Positions 45,233 to 57,055 of a stretch of 64,000 nt of DNA are shown here, piece after piece. The DNA is from Dichetophora obliterata (lineage: Eukaryota; Arthropoda; Insecta; Diptera; Sciomyzidae), in the NCBI GenBank assembly GCA_963920525.1, contig OY986435.1:273699348-273763347 (forward strand), written 5' to 3'. Position 1 is the first letter of the stretch. Each line of letters starts with the position of its first letter. The notes under the pieces were generated by a model that was given only the letters and a program-made list of their open reading frames with translations, was not told where the DNA came from and did not search any database. Both the position numbers and the translations under genes were made by a program.

Positions 45233-46467
45233 CACTGATAAGAAAAAGGTAGTGAAATCAAAGAAAACAAATTTAATTTAATGATTTTCAAAAATAATTT
45301 TGCCCCATTTCATTATTTCCTAATAATAAAGGGCAATTCACTTATATTGTAATTAAATGTAAAATTATTTTATGTAAATTGGGTAGGTTTTCAAATTAAA
45401 TATAATGGATACTTTAAATGTAGCGCATCCGCATTTGATTTAAATGTGAGGAAATTAAAAAACATTGTAGGTACTTTTTATTTAAAAAAAAAGTTTAATA
45501 ATTGGTTACGATTTTAATATTGGGAACACTTCATCAATTACACGATGCCGCTTATAAGAATTAATAGTTTTAATGACTTTCCTTTCCTTTCCTTTCATCT
45601 TTTTTTTCGCCTTGCAATGCAAATGGTCGTTGAAACCATAAATTCGTGCAAGCATTATCTCAAAGATAGAAGAAATTTTGAGACAAATCAAAATGGGTTT
45701 TGAAGGCAATAAATTGTTCTTGAATACTGTGCATCTAATGCTTCATTTAGTCATTTCGAAAAGTTCGATTCCTCCTCTTGATTTACCTGTTACTCCCGTT
45801 ATCTCAAAAATTAAAAATAAATCTAGATTTTTGTTTTTTTCTTTTTAAACATGATAATGTAAAGAAGAAATACGTGAATAAAAAAATCAAACGAATTATG
45901 TATTTACATTAATGGTATTCACGACATTTGCTATGACCTCTAGAGGGCGCTTTGTTTATTTTAATGTGACGTCACATAGCCCATAACCAGTAGACTATCA
46001 AAACGCTTCCAACGATATCTCATTTGTCAAATTATGATAAGTAGTTTAGAAGTGAGAGTGGAACAGTTAAAAGTACATACCGCTCATATCAAACAAATAT
46101 ACCGCTCCTTTTGCTTCACCGTAGTCGGGTAAAAAATAGCTTAGTGCTTGAAAATAATTGCATGGACAACGCTGCTATTCAAAGGGAAATGAAATATTAA
46201 CTCATTTCATTTAATTATAAGTGCATTATAAAAATACTCAAAAGCACACATCCTTAAATTAAGTTTAAAGCGTAGTTAAATTAAAATTGCTTCACCCCAA
46301 TTTAATTTTGTTCTACTTTAATTTAAGGATTTTTGCATTTTAATCACATGCCAAAGTAATTTCATATTAGAAACAAAGTACACTATAATTAAATCAAATA
46401 CATTTGCCATAAATGTCCGTTTAAGGGTTATTATACTAAATAGCACCTTTGATTTTTTGGCTCAGTG
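45233..46467. mobile_element. Possible non-autonomous TA-flanked element
   Basis: CACTGATAAGAAAAAGGTA at the left and CACTGAGCCAAAAAATCAAAGGTG read from the right are weakly inverted, with TA on each side (45231-45232, 46468-46469). Both sub-ends are rich in ATTTAATTTAA and AATTAAAT words. No transposase across 1235 bp. Confidence 0.45.
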
Positions 46468-46504
46468 TACATAACTCCAATAAAGTTTAAGGCTTGATCA
46501 AAAA

Positions 46505-46760
46505 ATAAGATCCACTTGTTTTGCTGCGTCATGTCATTCAGATAAGTTTATTCAAACTTGTGTCAAATCATATGAAACGTAAAAAAGTGGGTTGGTTACA
46601 GCTGAATCACTCAAGACTACTGAAGAGGAAATGTAGCTTAATAAACAGACTGTCTAGTCTGATGTGTGATTGACTTTTTGCAGAGTTGTTGTTGTCGTTG
46701 TCTTCTTTCATAAAGTACTTGACCTTAAGCTCTCAATTATAACGCAACAAAATCTTTAGA
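46505..46760 (+). repeat. Dispersed repeat D, copy 2
   Basis: Same blocks in the same order as 21690-21870 (GTTTATTCAAACTTGTGTCAA, GGTTACAGCTGAATCACTCA, GCAGAGTTGTTGTTG), with somewhat longer spacing. No coding potential. Confidence 0.55.
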
Positions 46761-46959
46761 GGTCACAATTAATTACAAATCTTAAAAAAGCTTAAATTGA
46801 AGCGTTTCATGAAGAAGGGTACAGCACTCGTTTTATTTATTAATTTTTATTCGGTCTACTGCTAATTGCTGGTAAAATAGGGAAATGTTAAACTGCTGTG
46901 AATAATTTTCTATGAAATATTTAAGTATATGGAAAAAACCAAAAAGAGCGCACTTAAAG

Positions 46960-47260
46960 ATCCACTACGGTATCAGAAAAAATAGCCATTTTCTATTATG
47001 GTACGACTGATCTGATTTACGAAAATGCGAAAATTACTGCATGAACATACGAAAGCATATTGGAGTGGCTTTACAACAATTTCATAATTTGTTGCACATT
47101 ATTTATTACACATACACTTGATTGGATACGCCTACGGGATAATGCCCCAATTCACACGGAAAGACTCGTTAAAACCTGGATTCGAGAGAAAAATGTTGAG
47201 GTCTGGAAATATATAAAAATTAAAGACAGTTTAACAGCAAAAATTCTTTAATTGACGCCA
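46960..47260 (+). pseudogene. Tc1-like transposase relic
   Basis: In broken frames: YYGTTDLIY near 47000 and ILEWLYNNFI at about 47060-47095, then RLRDNAPIHTERLVKTWIRE at 47122-47181. DNAPIHT is the second catalytic aspartate block. The DLNPIE block expected next is missing, and nothing of the DNA-binding domain is seen to the left. Confidence 0.65.
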
Positions 47261-48979
47261 TCAGAATGGCATGAGATGAAATTAACTAAAACTACTTGAA
47301 ATCATTTTGCGATTCAGTGCCCAGTCATGCCTATGAAGTGATTTCTGAGAATAGCGGTAGTACCCACTACTAAAAGTGGTAGTCATTGCAATAAAAATCC
47401 TATAAAAAAATCAGTCCACTACTCTTGCTACAAACTATCCAATACTGCCCTGAAGCGTAGGAGGTGCTTTTGAAAATTTGTTTTAAATTTATTTGGAAAT
47501 TTTATTTCGGAAGTTGTTTGAATACTTTTAAATTTTGGTAGCAAATTTTCAAAAATTAATTGTTTAAATTCTATAAGCAAATACCTTTCACATAACAAAA
47601 AGATTTGATATATTGGAGCAACTACTATATAGAATAAAAATGTTTAAAAAATGACGAAAAGTGTTATTAACTTGATGAATATTGTGTGTTTATTTATAAA
47701 CTTTAATAAAACTAACAACAAATTTTGTGATAGTAACAATAAATATTTTTTAAAAAAATGCGAAATAGAAATATTTTTCTTTAAATGAAAAATGAACCCA
47801 TTTGTAGTTCACTTTAAGGTCTTGTTTCTTTTTTACAGTGTAGATATTATAAAAAGTTAAAGAAAATCATTAATTATACCTTAAAAACTAAAAGTTTGAA
47901 ATCATACAATTCAAAAAAACAGTGTAGCATACTGTTCAAAATAAAAATAGAAAATATTTGGGATTAGCATAAGCCTTATAAGGTCTATCAATATTCTCAA
48001 TTTGAAATTACTAACACAACTTTTAGGGCTTGGGCTCGCTTGGTATTGAAAATTTGATATGGGAATTTTTTACTCGTTTTACGTACACTTTTAACGTGCT
48101 ACAAGAGAATCATTTGAAATTATATCACCTCCTGTGACTGAGGTATACGAATTATTTCTAGCCATAATATTTTTGATTTATAGTTCGATATTAATTACCA
48201 AGGGTGTCCGCAGGATTTGTTATAGGGGGAAAAAAGGCATAAAGGAGTCTTGAATGCACAAAAGAAAATGTAACCTATATCATAATATTTTCTGAGAGTT
48301 TTTTTGTACAAATTTTGTTATCATAATACATCGGTTGGCACACGCTTGTATACATAAGAAAATGAAATATATTTCAAAGATGGGGTAAAAATCTTTCTTG
48401 TACCATGCCCGAAACATTTTCAAAATAATTTTTTTTTTCATGTAATTTTAAAAATTTCTTTCTCAACAAATATTCTTAGTAATTTAGTAAATTAAATAAT
48501 GTGGTGTCTCCTTTAGCCTTAAATAATATTGCATTAATTACTATTTAGCCCCAAAGTTTTTCTATTTTTTTCCCCAATATTTCTTTTTTAAAAATGAATA
48601 AAACCAGCAAGATTTTCAGACAATTTTTTCCAGTTTTGGAGTCCAATGAACCAATAACGTGCTCCTGAAATTTATCAGATTCGGATTTAGGAGGTAATCT
48701 ATAAACATCTATATTATTATATAAGAGTTGTCGCTATTCGTGAAATTTTCCTCGCAAGGACATCAACTGACTTATTTTTTTCAAGTTACTAAAATCGAGG
48801 TTGAAAACATACCTATTATATGAATTATTTAAAATATTTTTTTTTATAATTCAAAACGTATGAATAAATATATAAAGAGGTACATGTATAATAAAGCGCC
48901 TCACAAATGCTCAAAATAAACCCTGGCTTATGTTATGACGATTCCTCAAATATTTCGACTCTACCGACAGCCATCCGTG
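47261..48979. other. AT-rich spacer
   Basis: No gene, RNA or element ends recognised. Confidence 0.35.
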
Positions 48980-49575
48980 AGCTGGAATGGTTTGAAATAA
49001 CCTTTAAAAATCGAATTTTTTTGCAAAAATATTGGCTGGTGTAAAAAAGTTAACTGTCAGAAACTATTAGCCGGAAAACGGTCTTCCAATCTGCATCAAG
49101 TTGTAAATGTTTGCAATCATATTAAAGACAACGCTGTTTTTCATGCATATTTTTGATATTTTTTTTTATTTTATTTCTATACAAAAAATTTCAAAATTCA
49201 AATAACTTTATTACTTTATTTTTTTTATTTCTTAGAATATTTCTTCAGAAGATGTTTATTTTAATTTAAATATATGTCAATTCAAGCAATTTTGACCATT
49301 CCAACGATATCTTGAAAGGGAGCACTGCATTTAACATAATTAAGTTTTTTTAATTTTAGTGAAAATAAATTTTAAAAAATGCATGAAAAACTGCGCTATC
49401 CTTAACCCGATTGCAAAAATTAAAATTTTTTGATGCAGATTGGAAGAGTTTGTTACATGCTGTAATTTCTGACAACTTGTTTTGTAAAACTATTACGCAA
49501 GCCAATATGTTTACAAAAAAACTCGATTTTTAGATTTTTTTTAAACCATTCCAGCTTTTTTCGTGAGCTTTTTTT
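48980..49575. mobile_element. Long imperfect palindrome (foldback MITE)
   Basis: CGTGAGCTGGAATGGTTTGA at 48984 is matched on the other strand at about 49545-49570 (AGCTGGAATGGTTTAAAAAA with GAGCTCACG nearby). Inner blocks also pair: AATATTGGCT with AGCCAATATG, CTTCCAATCTGCATCAA with TTGATGCAGATTGGAAG-like sequence, and CGCTGTTTTTCATGCATATT with TGCATGAAAAACTGCGC. The arms occupy nearly the whole 590 bp, centred near 49280. Confidence 0.75.
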
Positions 49576-50340
49576 TCATTAATTTTCTAAACATATTCCA
49601 GAACCTCCCTGCAAGGCTTGATCCTGAATCCTGGATATAATATAAGCACGTGACGCGAAAAAATCTAGATAATTCTCAAAATGGGTGGGCGCCTGTTAAA
49701 AAACTTGAATTTGAAGAAGTATAAAATAAATGATTCAAATCGTGTTTCCTACATATATTTTTGTCATAAAAAAACTTTTGACAATAAGATGTTCTAATGT
49801 AAAAGCGTTTTCTTAACAAGAATTTGCCATCATATTTTTTTAAAAATAAGTGCTTGATCTAAAATTAGCCTACTTCAATCAGAATTTATTTTTTCGCTTT
49901 TGAACTAGAAGCTTTCTTAAATTTAAATGCTGCAAGATTGTCAGCAATTTTATTAAGTTTACAAAAAATTAAAAAAATTATCCAAATTGGATCATTTTTT
50001 ACAATAGAAAAAAGATTTTTATTTAAGCTGACTTTTGGGAAAACATTAAGTTTTTTAAATTTATTTTACTTTGCTTTCGTCTTGTGTTTAATTACTTTGA
50101 TATGTAAATTTGCTTATCATCCAAGTTAAACTGGCTTATATGCCTCTTACCATCTATTGCTCCGAAGAATTATCTTCGACTAATAGGGATATCCTAACAA
50201 ATTCGTGATTTCCTTCCATAACATTCGTAGTATTTACTAATGGCTTCGTACTATTAAGTATTAGTTGAGTATATAAAAATTTAAAACCGAAATCTTTCAG
50301 CCTGGTTTGTTGAAAAATTACCGAATATAAGGAAATGTAT
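49576..50340. other. AT-rich spacer
   Basis: No feature supported. Confidence 0.35.
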
Positions 50341-50348
50341 GATTGCAA

Positions 50349-50440
50349 GGTGGCCGTAGCCTACTGAAAGAGTACGTGGCCCGTAAGCTAAGAAACCGTG
50401 GTTCAAGCCCCAGCTCAGATAGAATATTTTGTTTTTCGTT
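50349..50440 (+). mobile_element. SINE-A copy 4, head only
   Basis: GGTGGCCGTAGCCTACTGAA matches the SINE-A head; A box TAGCCTACTGA and B box GGTTCAAGCCC (50400-50410) are kept with changes, followed by CCAGCTCAGATAGAA. The body after about 50440 is missing. The copy is 3' truncated, or the tail has decayed. Confidence 0.75.
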
Positions 50441-50919
50441 ATTAGTTAATGTAAAACATGTATTCGTTCAATATACATTTGTTTTTGTATGAATACGAAT
50501 AAAATGTTTTTAATATGCACCAAACTACGCCCAATCTACGAATCTTATTTGTGCCTGAAAACTACGAATAATATTCGTAGAATGGACACAGTTTTTAGTA
50601 ATACATACTTACATCCAAAATTTTTTGATAGTAAGAATTGAAAAGTTCCTGTGAAGCAAGGGTAAATGAAATGGTATCGTAACTATTTACAGCGACGGGT
50701 ACAACATACTATTTAAAAATGCATGGCTTAGATCAGCTCTATTTATAAATATACCTAAAAAAAACATTTTTAGTTCTCCTCAAAATATATTAACATCCCA
50801 GTGTGCCAAACGGATCTGTAACGAATCCGTAACGAACTCACTTCTTCGTACATTTTGTCCGAAACGGATTGCGTTTCGCATCCGGAACGGATCCTTTTTC
50901 GTATGAAATTCCTCTCTCC

Positions 50920-51045
50920 GTTACGGACTTCAGTTACGAATCCGTTTCGGACTTCAGATACGAATCTGTTTCGGGCTTCAGATACGAATCCGTTTCGGAC
51001 TTCAGATACGAATCCATTTCGGACTTCATATACGAAACAGACGTT
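50920..51045 (+). repeat. 24-bp tandem repeat in family Z
   Basis: About five units of TTCGGACTTCAGATACGAA plus TCCGT, with single-base differences. As 24 is a multiple of three, all frames stay open and give repeating octapeptides such as TSDTNPFR; these are not real proteins. About three similar units occur at 51785-51870. Confidence 0.85.
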
Positions 51046-51232
51046 TCAGGCTCTTTTTTTTAAATAATGCGAACTCGCAACGGACTCGATTGACGCATTT
51101 AGCTACATATGTTAAAATTATAGGTTCTCTAAACAAGTTTGACGCATTCAAATTCGAAAACTTTTTGCAGGAAATTAAACGTAAATTAAAACAAAAAAAA
51201 TTTTTTTTTTTTATAAAATTTATAAGAGAGTA

Positions 51233-51613
51233 GTGGAGGCTAGTTTAAATGGTAAAAAAAATAATTCAAAATATCAAACAAACGAGTACAATGTTGGTGA
51301 GTTCCAGGATGGCTCATACTTGTTTCTTCAAACAGCTCATTATTTTTCATTGAAGCATCCCAATAACTTTTACTGCTATAATGACAAAACGTACCAAATT
51401 CACGCAATTAAAAAAGTTTCCGAAAAATATCTTGTGTACGGCTATCCTATAGTCACATTTAACTTGATCACTAATGATAATTATTTAAAAATTCTGACAA
51501 GTACTTTTCTTCGATTTGAAGGAGAGCTTGAGGAGCACGAGCTTAATGAAATAAAAAAATTGTTTAAAATAAAAATAAGTACTCAATTGTATTTCGTATC
51601 CCTAATCCACTGA
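51233..51613 (+). CDS. Unknown 126-residue protein inside family Z element
   Basis: An uninterrupted frame located exactly between the two repeat arms. The protein has even, non-repetitive composition: VGEFQDGSYLFLQTAHYFSL near residue 22, YCYNDKTYQIHAIKKVS near 47, and an acidic then basic C-terminal helix (GELEEHELNEIKKLFKIKI). No signal peptide, membrane segment, zinc ligands or catalytic triad is apparent. I do not recognise it. It could be the C-terminal remnant of a larger transposase, a captured gene fragment, or the product of the element. The frame may be longer at the left, as the listed start lies at 51233 just after a poly(T) stretch. TGA follows at 51611-51613. Confidence 0.45.
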   Translation: MEASLNGKKNNSKYQTNEYNVGEFQDGSYLFLQTAHYFSLKHPNNFYCYNDKTYQIHAIKKVSEKYLVYGYPIVTFNLITNDNYLKILTSTFLRFEGELEEHELNEIKKLFKIKISTQLYFVSLIH

Positions 51614-53151
51614 AAATAAAATAAGAAATTGTAAAACAAATTTAAGACTGTCTTTTATGTTAACGTTGTGGTAATTTTTTTGACGGATTCGTAACGGGTT
51701 CGTAACGGGTCCGTCAAAACATAAGAGCGATTCCTCTCAAAAATACGAATTGCTTTTTCCATTTTTTCGGATCCGCCTCGAACTCAGAACGGACTTCAGA
51801 AACGAATCCGTAACGGACTTCAGATACGAATCCATTACGGACTTCATATACGAATCCGTTTCAGACTCTTTTGGCGGATTCGTTACGGGTTCGTAACGGT
51901 TCCGTCGAAACATAAGAAAGCGTAGTGCGTACTGACGGACTAGTAACGGGTTCGTAACGGATCCGTATCCATTTATGTGCACATTGGGATATGATGAAAA
52001 TGTTAATATATTATATTAACGTATAATGAAAATATCGTCATATAAAATCAAAAAAGCCGTTAGTTAAAATAAACTCAAAGTCGACTTTTTTATTGATTAT
52101 TGATGCACCTCATCAAAATACATTTTTCTGCTAAATTTTACACTCCTACAACTTAAAACGACGTTTTTATTAAAAACGTTCTAAAACCCCTAAGTTTGAG
52201 CGCTACTTACAATTAAATTACAATTTAGAATATTTTTTGACTTGCCCGTAAAATTTTTTAATTGTAGCTTAGGGCTTTTTGATTTATTATGAAGATATTT
52301 AAAAAATTGTCACTGCCTAGGGGGGGCAAGTGCCCCAGCCCAACTGCCTACGCCCATGTTGATTACTAACTACAAGGAAGCTTTCTCCCTGCAAAACAAG
52401 ATTTGCAAAGCTATAGATAACATATATACATCTTTTTTGTGGTATTATAAAATTGATATCCATAACCGTTCCTGAGCAATATTGGTTTTTGCACATTGAG
52501 GAGTATTTGACCCCCTAAAAATAAAATGAAAAAAAACAAGATGGCTCAATTTTTTAGGCTAAGGGATTTTCCACATTTTCTCTAAATGTTTAATGTCAAC
52601 ATTTTACATAGTTTAGAAGTTAAATAAAATAGAACGTGTGAATATATCATTAATTTTCAGCTTGAAAAAATCTTTTATTTGAGAAAATTACCAGAAAATT
52701 CTGTTGGTGGTGGTGGTTTTCCCATAAAAAAATGACTTTTCGTTTATTTTCAATAACTTTAAATTTTTTTAATTTTTAAGCAAGTATTAGTTTAACAAAG
52801 TATGAATTTTAAATGCTGAGCAACTTTAGCACAGTGCTTAAAATTGTTAGATATAAAAAAGAATGCCAAACAGAGCGTAACATTGGTACGCTACAAAATA
52901 TCTACTTAAACCCTTACTTTCACCCTATTTAAATGTATTTGCATGCTACATAAGCGATTTGAAGAAATTATTTGATAAATACTTAAAATGTGCCGCAAGT
53001 TATGCTTAAATTGAACAAATGTGCATAAATCAACAAACTAACACAGCGCAGCTCACACAAACAAACAAACACAAACGCACACACAAAGCGCAATACCAAC
53101 AAAAACGCAGATGAGCATAAATACACGTACAATTTATCATTTGTGATTGAG

Positions 53152-53171
53152 GGTGTGTGTGTGTGTGTGTG
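53152..53171 (+). repeat. (GT)n microsatellite
   Basis: About nine uninterrupted GT units. Confidence 0.9.
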
Positions 53172-53296
53172 TTAATGTGAGTGCACTGCGAGCGCACAAA
53201 CTCTACTTGTGTTTAGTTAAAAGTTAACAAAGTCTTTTTAGAATTTGATATGCGTGGAAAGCTATTTATTTTACAAACAAAATCAAGTATACACAA

Positions 53297-53313
53297 ACAC
53301 ACACACACACACA
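53297..53313 (+). repeat. (CA)n microsatellite
   Basis: About eight CA units, just left of the short family Z element. Confidence 0.85.
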
Positions 53314-53329
53314 TATATACAAATACATT

Positions 53330-53701
53330 CCCAATGTGCACAAAAACGGATGCGGATCCGTTTCGAACCCGGTTACAAAAGTTTTTCAAGTTGTTATAAA
53401 ATCTTTTATTTTAGTTTCCATGAACAAGGGATACGAAAAACAATTCTGTACTTATTATTATTTTAAATAGCATCCTTACATTATTTTCCTTCAAACTCAA
53501 AAAAAAAAATTAAAGAAATATTTTTAATCTAGGATTAACCTTATTGCTCTGTTTTGAATCCGAACTATTTTAAAAAACGAGACCGTTGCGAATTCGCATT
53601 ATTTAAACAAAAGAGTCGGGATGCGAAATGTAATCCCTTTCGGATAATAATACGAAGTAAGTCCGTCTCGAATTCAAAACGGATCCGTATGGCACACTGG
53701 G
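53330..53701. mobile_element. Family Z, short copy
   Basis: Ends CCCAATGTGCACAAAAACGG and, read from the right, CCCAGTGTGCCATACGGATC, with TT on each side (53328-53329, 53702-53703). GTTGCGAATTCGCATTATTT at 53586 is the inverse of AAATAATGCGAACTCGCAAC in the long copy (near 51062), so this copy lies in the opposite orientation and lacks the coding centre. Confidence 0.75.
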
Positions 53702-54479
53702 TTGGCACATAAACACAAACATGCAAGCATAAAAACTTTTTATTTTAATTGCTAGCATTTCAAGAGCAACTGCTAATTTTTAACAAATTCAACAGCAAAA
53801 AAGAAAAAACAAGCGCTCAAACAACAAACACAGAACTCCACCGATTGCAGCTAACTGAGGCGGGTCGATGATGGTGGTGCAACCATCATCAATTCATCAA
53901 CACGCGGGTTCAACGCATTCAATGCTGCTAAATAGACAGTTTGTTGCATTTATATTTGCTGAGAAATGGTGGAGGACAAAAATATTTATTACAGCGAGAG
54001 CAACAACAAGAACAGCCACAAGAACAACATCAATTAAAAACTTGCTTTATGAACTGAGCTTTGATAACTTTTGGCAAAATTGCGACTCTTTTAATTGCGG
54101 CTTGTATGTGTGTAAACTGGTTTCAGTTGCTGTGATTTGTGGTGGTGGTGGGTCATGAAGAGCCTAAACATGCACACAAACACACACCGCTACAAGTTTA
54201 ATCGAAAATGTACTTTAACCTTCTGACGCCCGGCAGTTTTTTTTTAAATGTGCTTATTTGGTGGATCTTTTTCTTATGAAGGTGTACCAACTTAAGATTG
54301 TTGTGTCGATCATAGGGTTGCGCCTTATTGCATAATGCCAGCTGGCAGTGAAAAAAAAAACTGTAAATACATATTCGGGAAAATGACTTTAGTATTGATA
54401 AAAAATGTAGCGAAAATCATGTATTGGCTAATTTTTTGCTATTTAAAAATAATGCACTTTCATTCTTAGTGTTACCCAG

Positions 54480-54850
54480 TGCTACGAGGGCTTACGAGGG
54501 CAATTCGATAAGTCAGTGACTTTTTAAATAAAATTTATTTTTTTCAGACAAAAGTCCTAATATTTTTCGTTTTTATTTCTTCTTAAGGAGAATATGCTTT
54601 AAGCGTTTTTGTAATTTATTTATTTCCTTTAAATAAAAGGTTTTATTATTAATGTCTTCATTCGACCCAAATAACCTTCCGCCAAGCAATTTTATCAGGT
54701 TGGAAAATAAGAAATAGTCACAGGAAGCTAAATGTGTAGAAAATGGTAGATGGGGTAGCAGTACGTAGTGAATTTTTACCATGGCGTCTACAGACGTGTG
54801 CTCCAGTGCGTTGACATGGCTTCGTGAGGCCCAATCCTAGGGCGAAATAT
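54480..54850 (-). pseudogene. Mariner transposase C-terminal relic
   Basis: The minus strand frame 54782-54573 reads LPHLPFSTHLASCDYFLFSN and LLGGRLFGSNEDIN, the C-terminal block of mariner transposases (where SPDLAPCD would carry the third catalytic aspartate, here STHLASCD, so the aspartate is lost). Its 3' end runs to ACGAGGGCAATTCGATAAGT at 54494-54513, which resembles a mariner terminal repeat. The N-terminal two thirds are absent. Confidence 0.7.
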
Positions 54851-57055
54851 TTTAGGAGCGACAAACTTCAATCAATTTCAGTGTAGCAGAATTAACAGAA
54901 CTGCAAAATATTTTCACAGCTAGTTTACAGCTAGTTTATAGTAAACTCAAAATAAATAAATAAGCAAGTTTGACGAGTGCTGTAATTCTTGGGAGGCTAA
55001 ATTTTAAACGGCAATGTTTAAGGAAAACTTTGGTTACATTTAATAAGTAAAATATACACAAAAACTTGTGCAATTGATTACTTTTTGGGTTACAAAAAGT
55101 ATAAACTTAAAATGGAAATACCATGTTTGGTTATTTAAAAATCAATCAATGAAGTAATGCAGTTAATGCATACATATTTGGTCTTTCTGTATACTTAATA
55201 TAAGGAAGGTGTTATTGAATAAAATATTTGGGTAATGATTGCAAAATTTTCTAAATGTTTTGCTGTGTGTATTTAGAGGCAAAATAAACACATCAAAATC
55301 ATTTTGATGTCCGTAAAATCTAAAGAACGGCAGAACAATGGCGTAGCTTATTTACAAAAGTAACCTTTAATATCGAGTTCAAAAAGATTTCTTCTAATAT
55401 TATTGCAAGAAGAGGAACTAGATGTATGTTTTATGTATGTTCATTAAAAATAAATATTATTTTGCATGTAGATCTCTGCAAAGGTAACTAGTAAAATTAT
55501 TTAGATTTCAATTTAGTATTAAAGCTACAAACATTTTAGGAGAACGATCATATTCTACATTCAAACGAATTAGAAACTATTAATGGGCAAACTATGAATG
55601 AGGAGTGATTAAATGCACTAGCCATATTTTTAATTATAGCAAATATAGTATCATACAAGAACTAAGTTATGAGGATCTTGTAATTGATTTCGCTAGAGCG
55701 AGAAAAAAATATATGCTGCAAAAAATAACGAAATTCTTTATTTTTAATATTTTGTATAAATTACACTGTCAAGAAAATAAGATAATTCTGCGATATGGGC
55801 TCGATGCTATGAGTACAGGTAAGTAAAACCCTAGCTGGGTTTCGCAAGTTTGGCGAACGTTTTTTTTTTCTATGCTCCCCTATATATTGGGGGTCTAAGT
55901 AATTTTGAGAAAAACTAGTATCATTCGTTTTTGTTCAACAGCTCCTTCAGATATGGAGAATCGGATTACTGTCTTTGGCGAAGTTGTAGCTAACAGTCTA
56001 ATGAACAAACCTTAATACAAAACAAATTCATAAAATAATTATTTTCAATGTTTATGTTATTTTAAATAGCGAAATTTTTTTTGCATATTTTGCTTTTTTT
56101 GGTCATATTTTAAAGGGAATTAAAATTTTTCTTTTACCATCTTTAACATAATTGTAGCCAAAACAAAAATTAAACAACTTTTGTGAACTTTTTTATGTGG
56201 TATAAACGTGTCTACACTACTTAAAAAGCTCAAAAAATATTTTTTAAGTGAAAAATACTGGTTTTTAGGGCTATTTTCGCAGTTTTTCAACCATAACTCT
56301 TAAACTAAACAATTTTTCAACCCAATTTTTCCGACTAATTTGTAGCCGGAAAGATTGTGAAAAACTCTTGAAAACTTACTTCTTGATTTGAATGTGCCTA
56401 CATTAATTAAAAAGATCAAAAATAAATTGTTTTATTTGAATTCTACATAAGTGATAATAGATGTATTTTGAAGCCGTTGCTAAACTTACTTCGAAGAACC
56501 AATATATTCTATATTTTCACAAAAATAAAACACATACTTTTAAAAGTGAGAAGAATTTACAAAAACCTACTTTAAGACTTGTAATTTTTGGGACAATTTC
56601 CCTTAACCAGCAAGGTCTTCACTTAACCAGCAAAGTCTTCACTGCTCGAAAAATCATCATCATTGTTTCATTATATAGACGTTAAGATGATCAAATTTGG
56701 TATATAGGAGCGGTTAGCTGACGTTTTGCGAAATAAGAGGTTTCCCATTTACTTTTTCATTTAATTTTATTATTAGTTTTGCACTATGCTACATTGACAT
56801 TTTTCAAAATAGCATGATTTATCAAGAATAAAATATCTTTTTGTTTTTTCGAATTACATCATTCTAGCAACTAAACGTAATGAAATATTGACATTTTCCA
56901 AAATACTACATGTGCTGAAAAGTTATCGGCCTGACACAGAAATGGCGCACAAACTAAAAATTCATATGCTTTCCATAGAGTATTAACTATAAATAGATTA
57001 TGGTCAAAATGTCATGACATTTTATCAACGAGTTCTCATATTATTGTCATCAAAG
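54851..57055. other. Interior of the piggyBac-type element, unrecognised
   Basis: AT-rich with several 60-75-codon frames (55605, 56461) lacking domain matches. CCCCTATATATTGGGGG near 55877 is a small hairpin. Confidence 0.35.

Larger units (their letters stand above)
50797..51988. mobile_element. Unclassified transposon family Z, long copy
   Basis: Ends CCCAGTGTGCCAAACGGATC and, read from the right, CCCAATGTGCACATAAATGG, 1192 bp apart, with AT on each side (50795-50796, 51989-51990). Both arms (about 280-320 bp) are crowded with ACGAATCCGT/ACGGATTCGT-type quasi-palindromes. In both arms the GGACTTCAGATACGAATCC unit runs in the same direction, so the outer ends are inverted but the subterminal repeats are direct. 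One open frame of 126 codons lies between the arms. A shorter, internally deleted copy is at 53330-53701. Two-base duplications and this end sequence do not match a family I can name; ISL2EU-type elements also make 2-bp duplications. Confidence 0.75.
51991..53327. other. Spacer with simple repeats
   Basis: No gene. GGGGCAAGTGCCCC at about 52325 is a small hairpin. Host-like sequence from about 52900 has an ACAAAC/CACA-rich stretch (53050-53090), (GT)n at 53152-53171 and (CA)n at 53297-53313. Confidence 0.45.

Noticed and set aside
50855..51067. Two overlapping frames with repeated TSDTNPFR-type peptides
   Set aside because: They follow from a 24-bp DNA tandem repeat that keeps all frames open; the repeat lies in a transposon arm.
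53868..54158. 96-codon frame before the piggyBac-type element
   Set aside because: Composition follows ACAA/CAAC simple sequence and a GGTGGTGGTGGG run; no domain or splice-site support.
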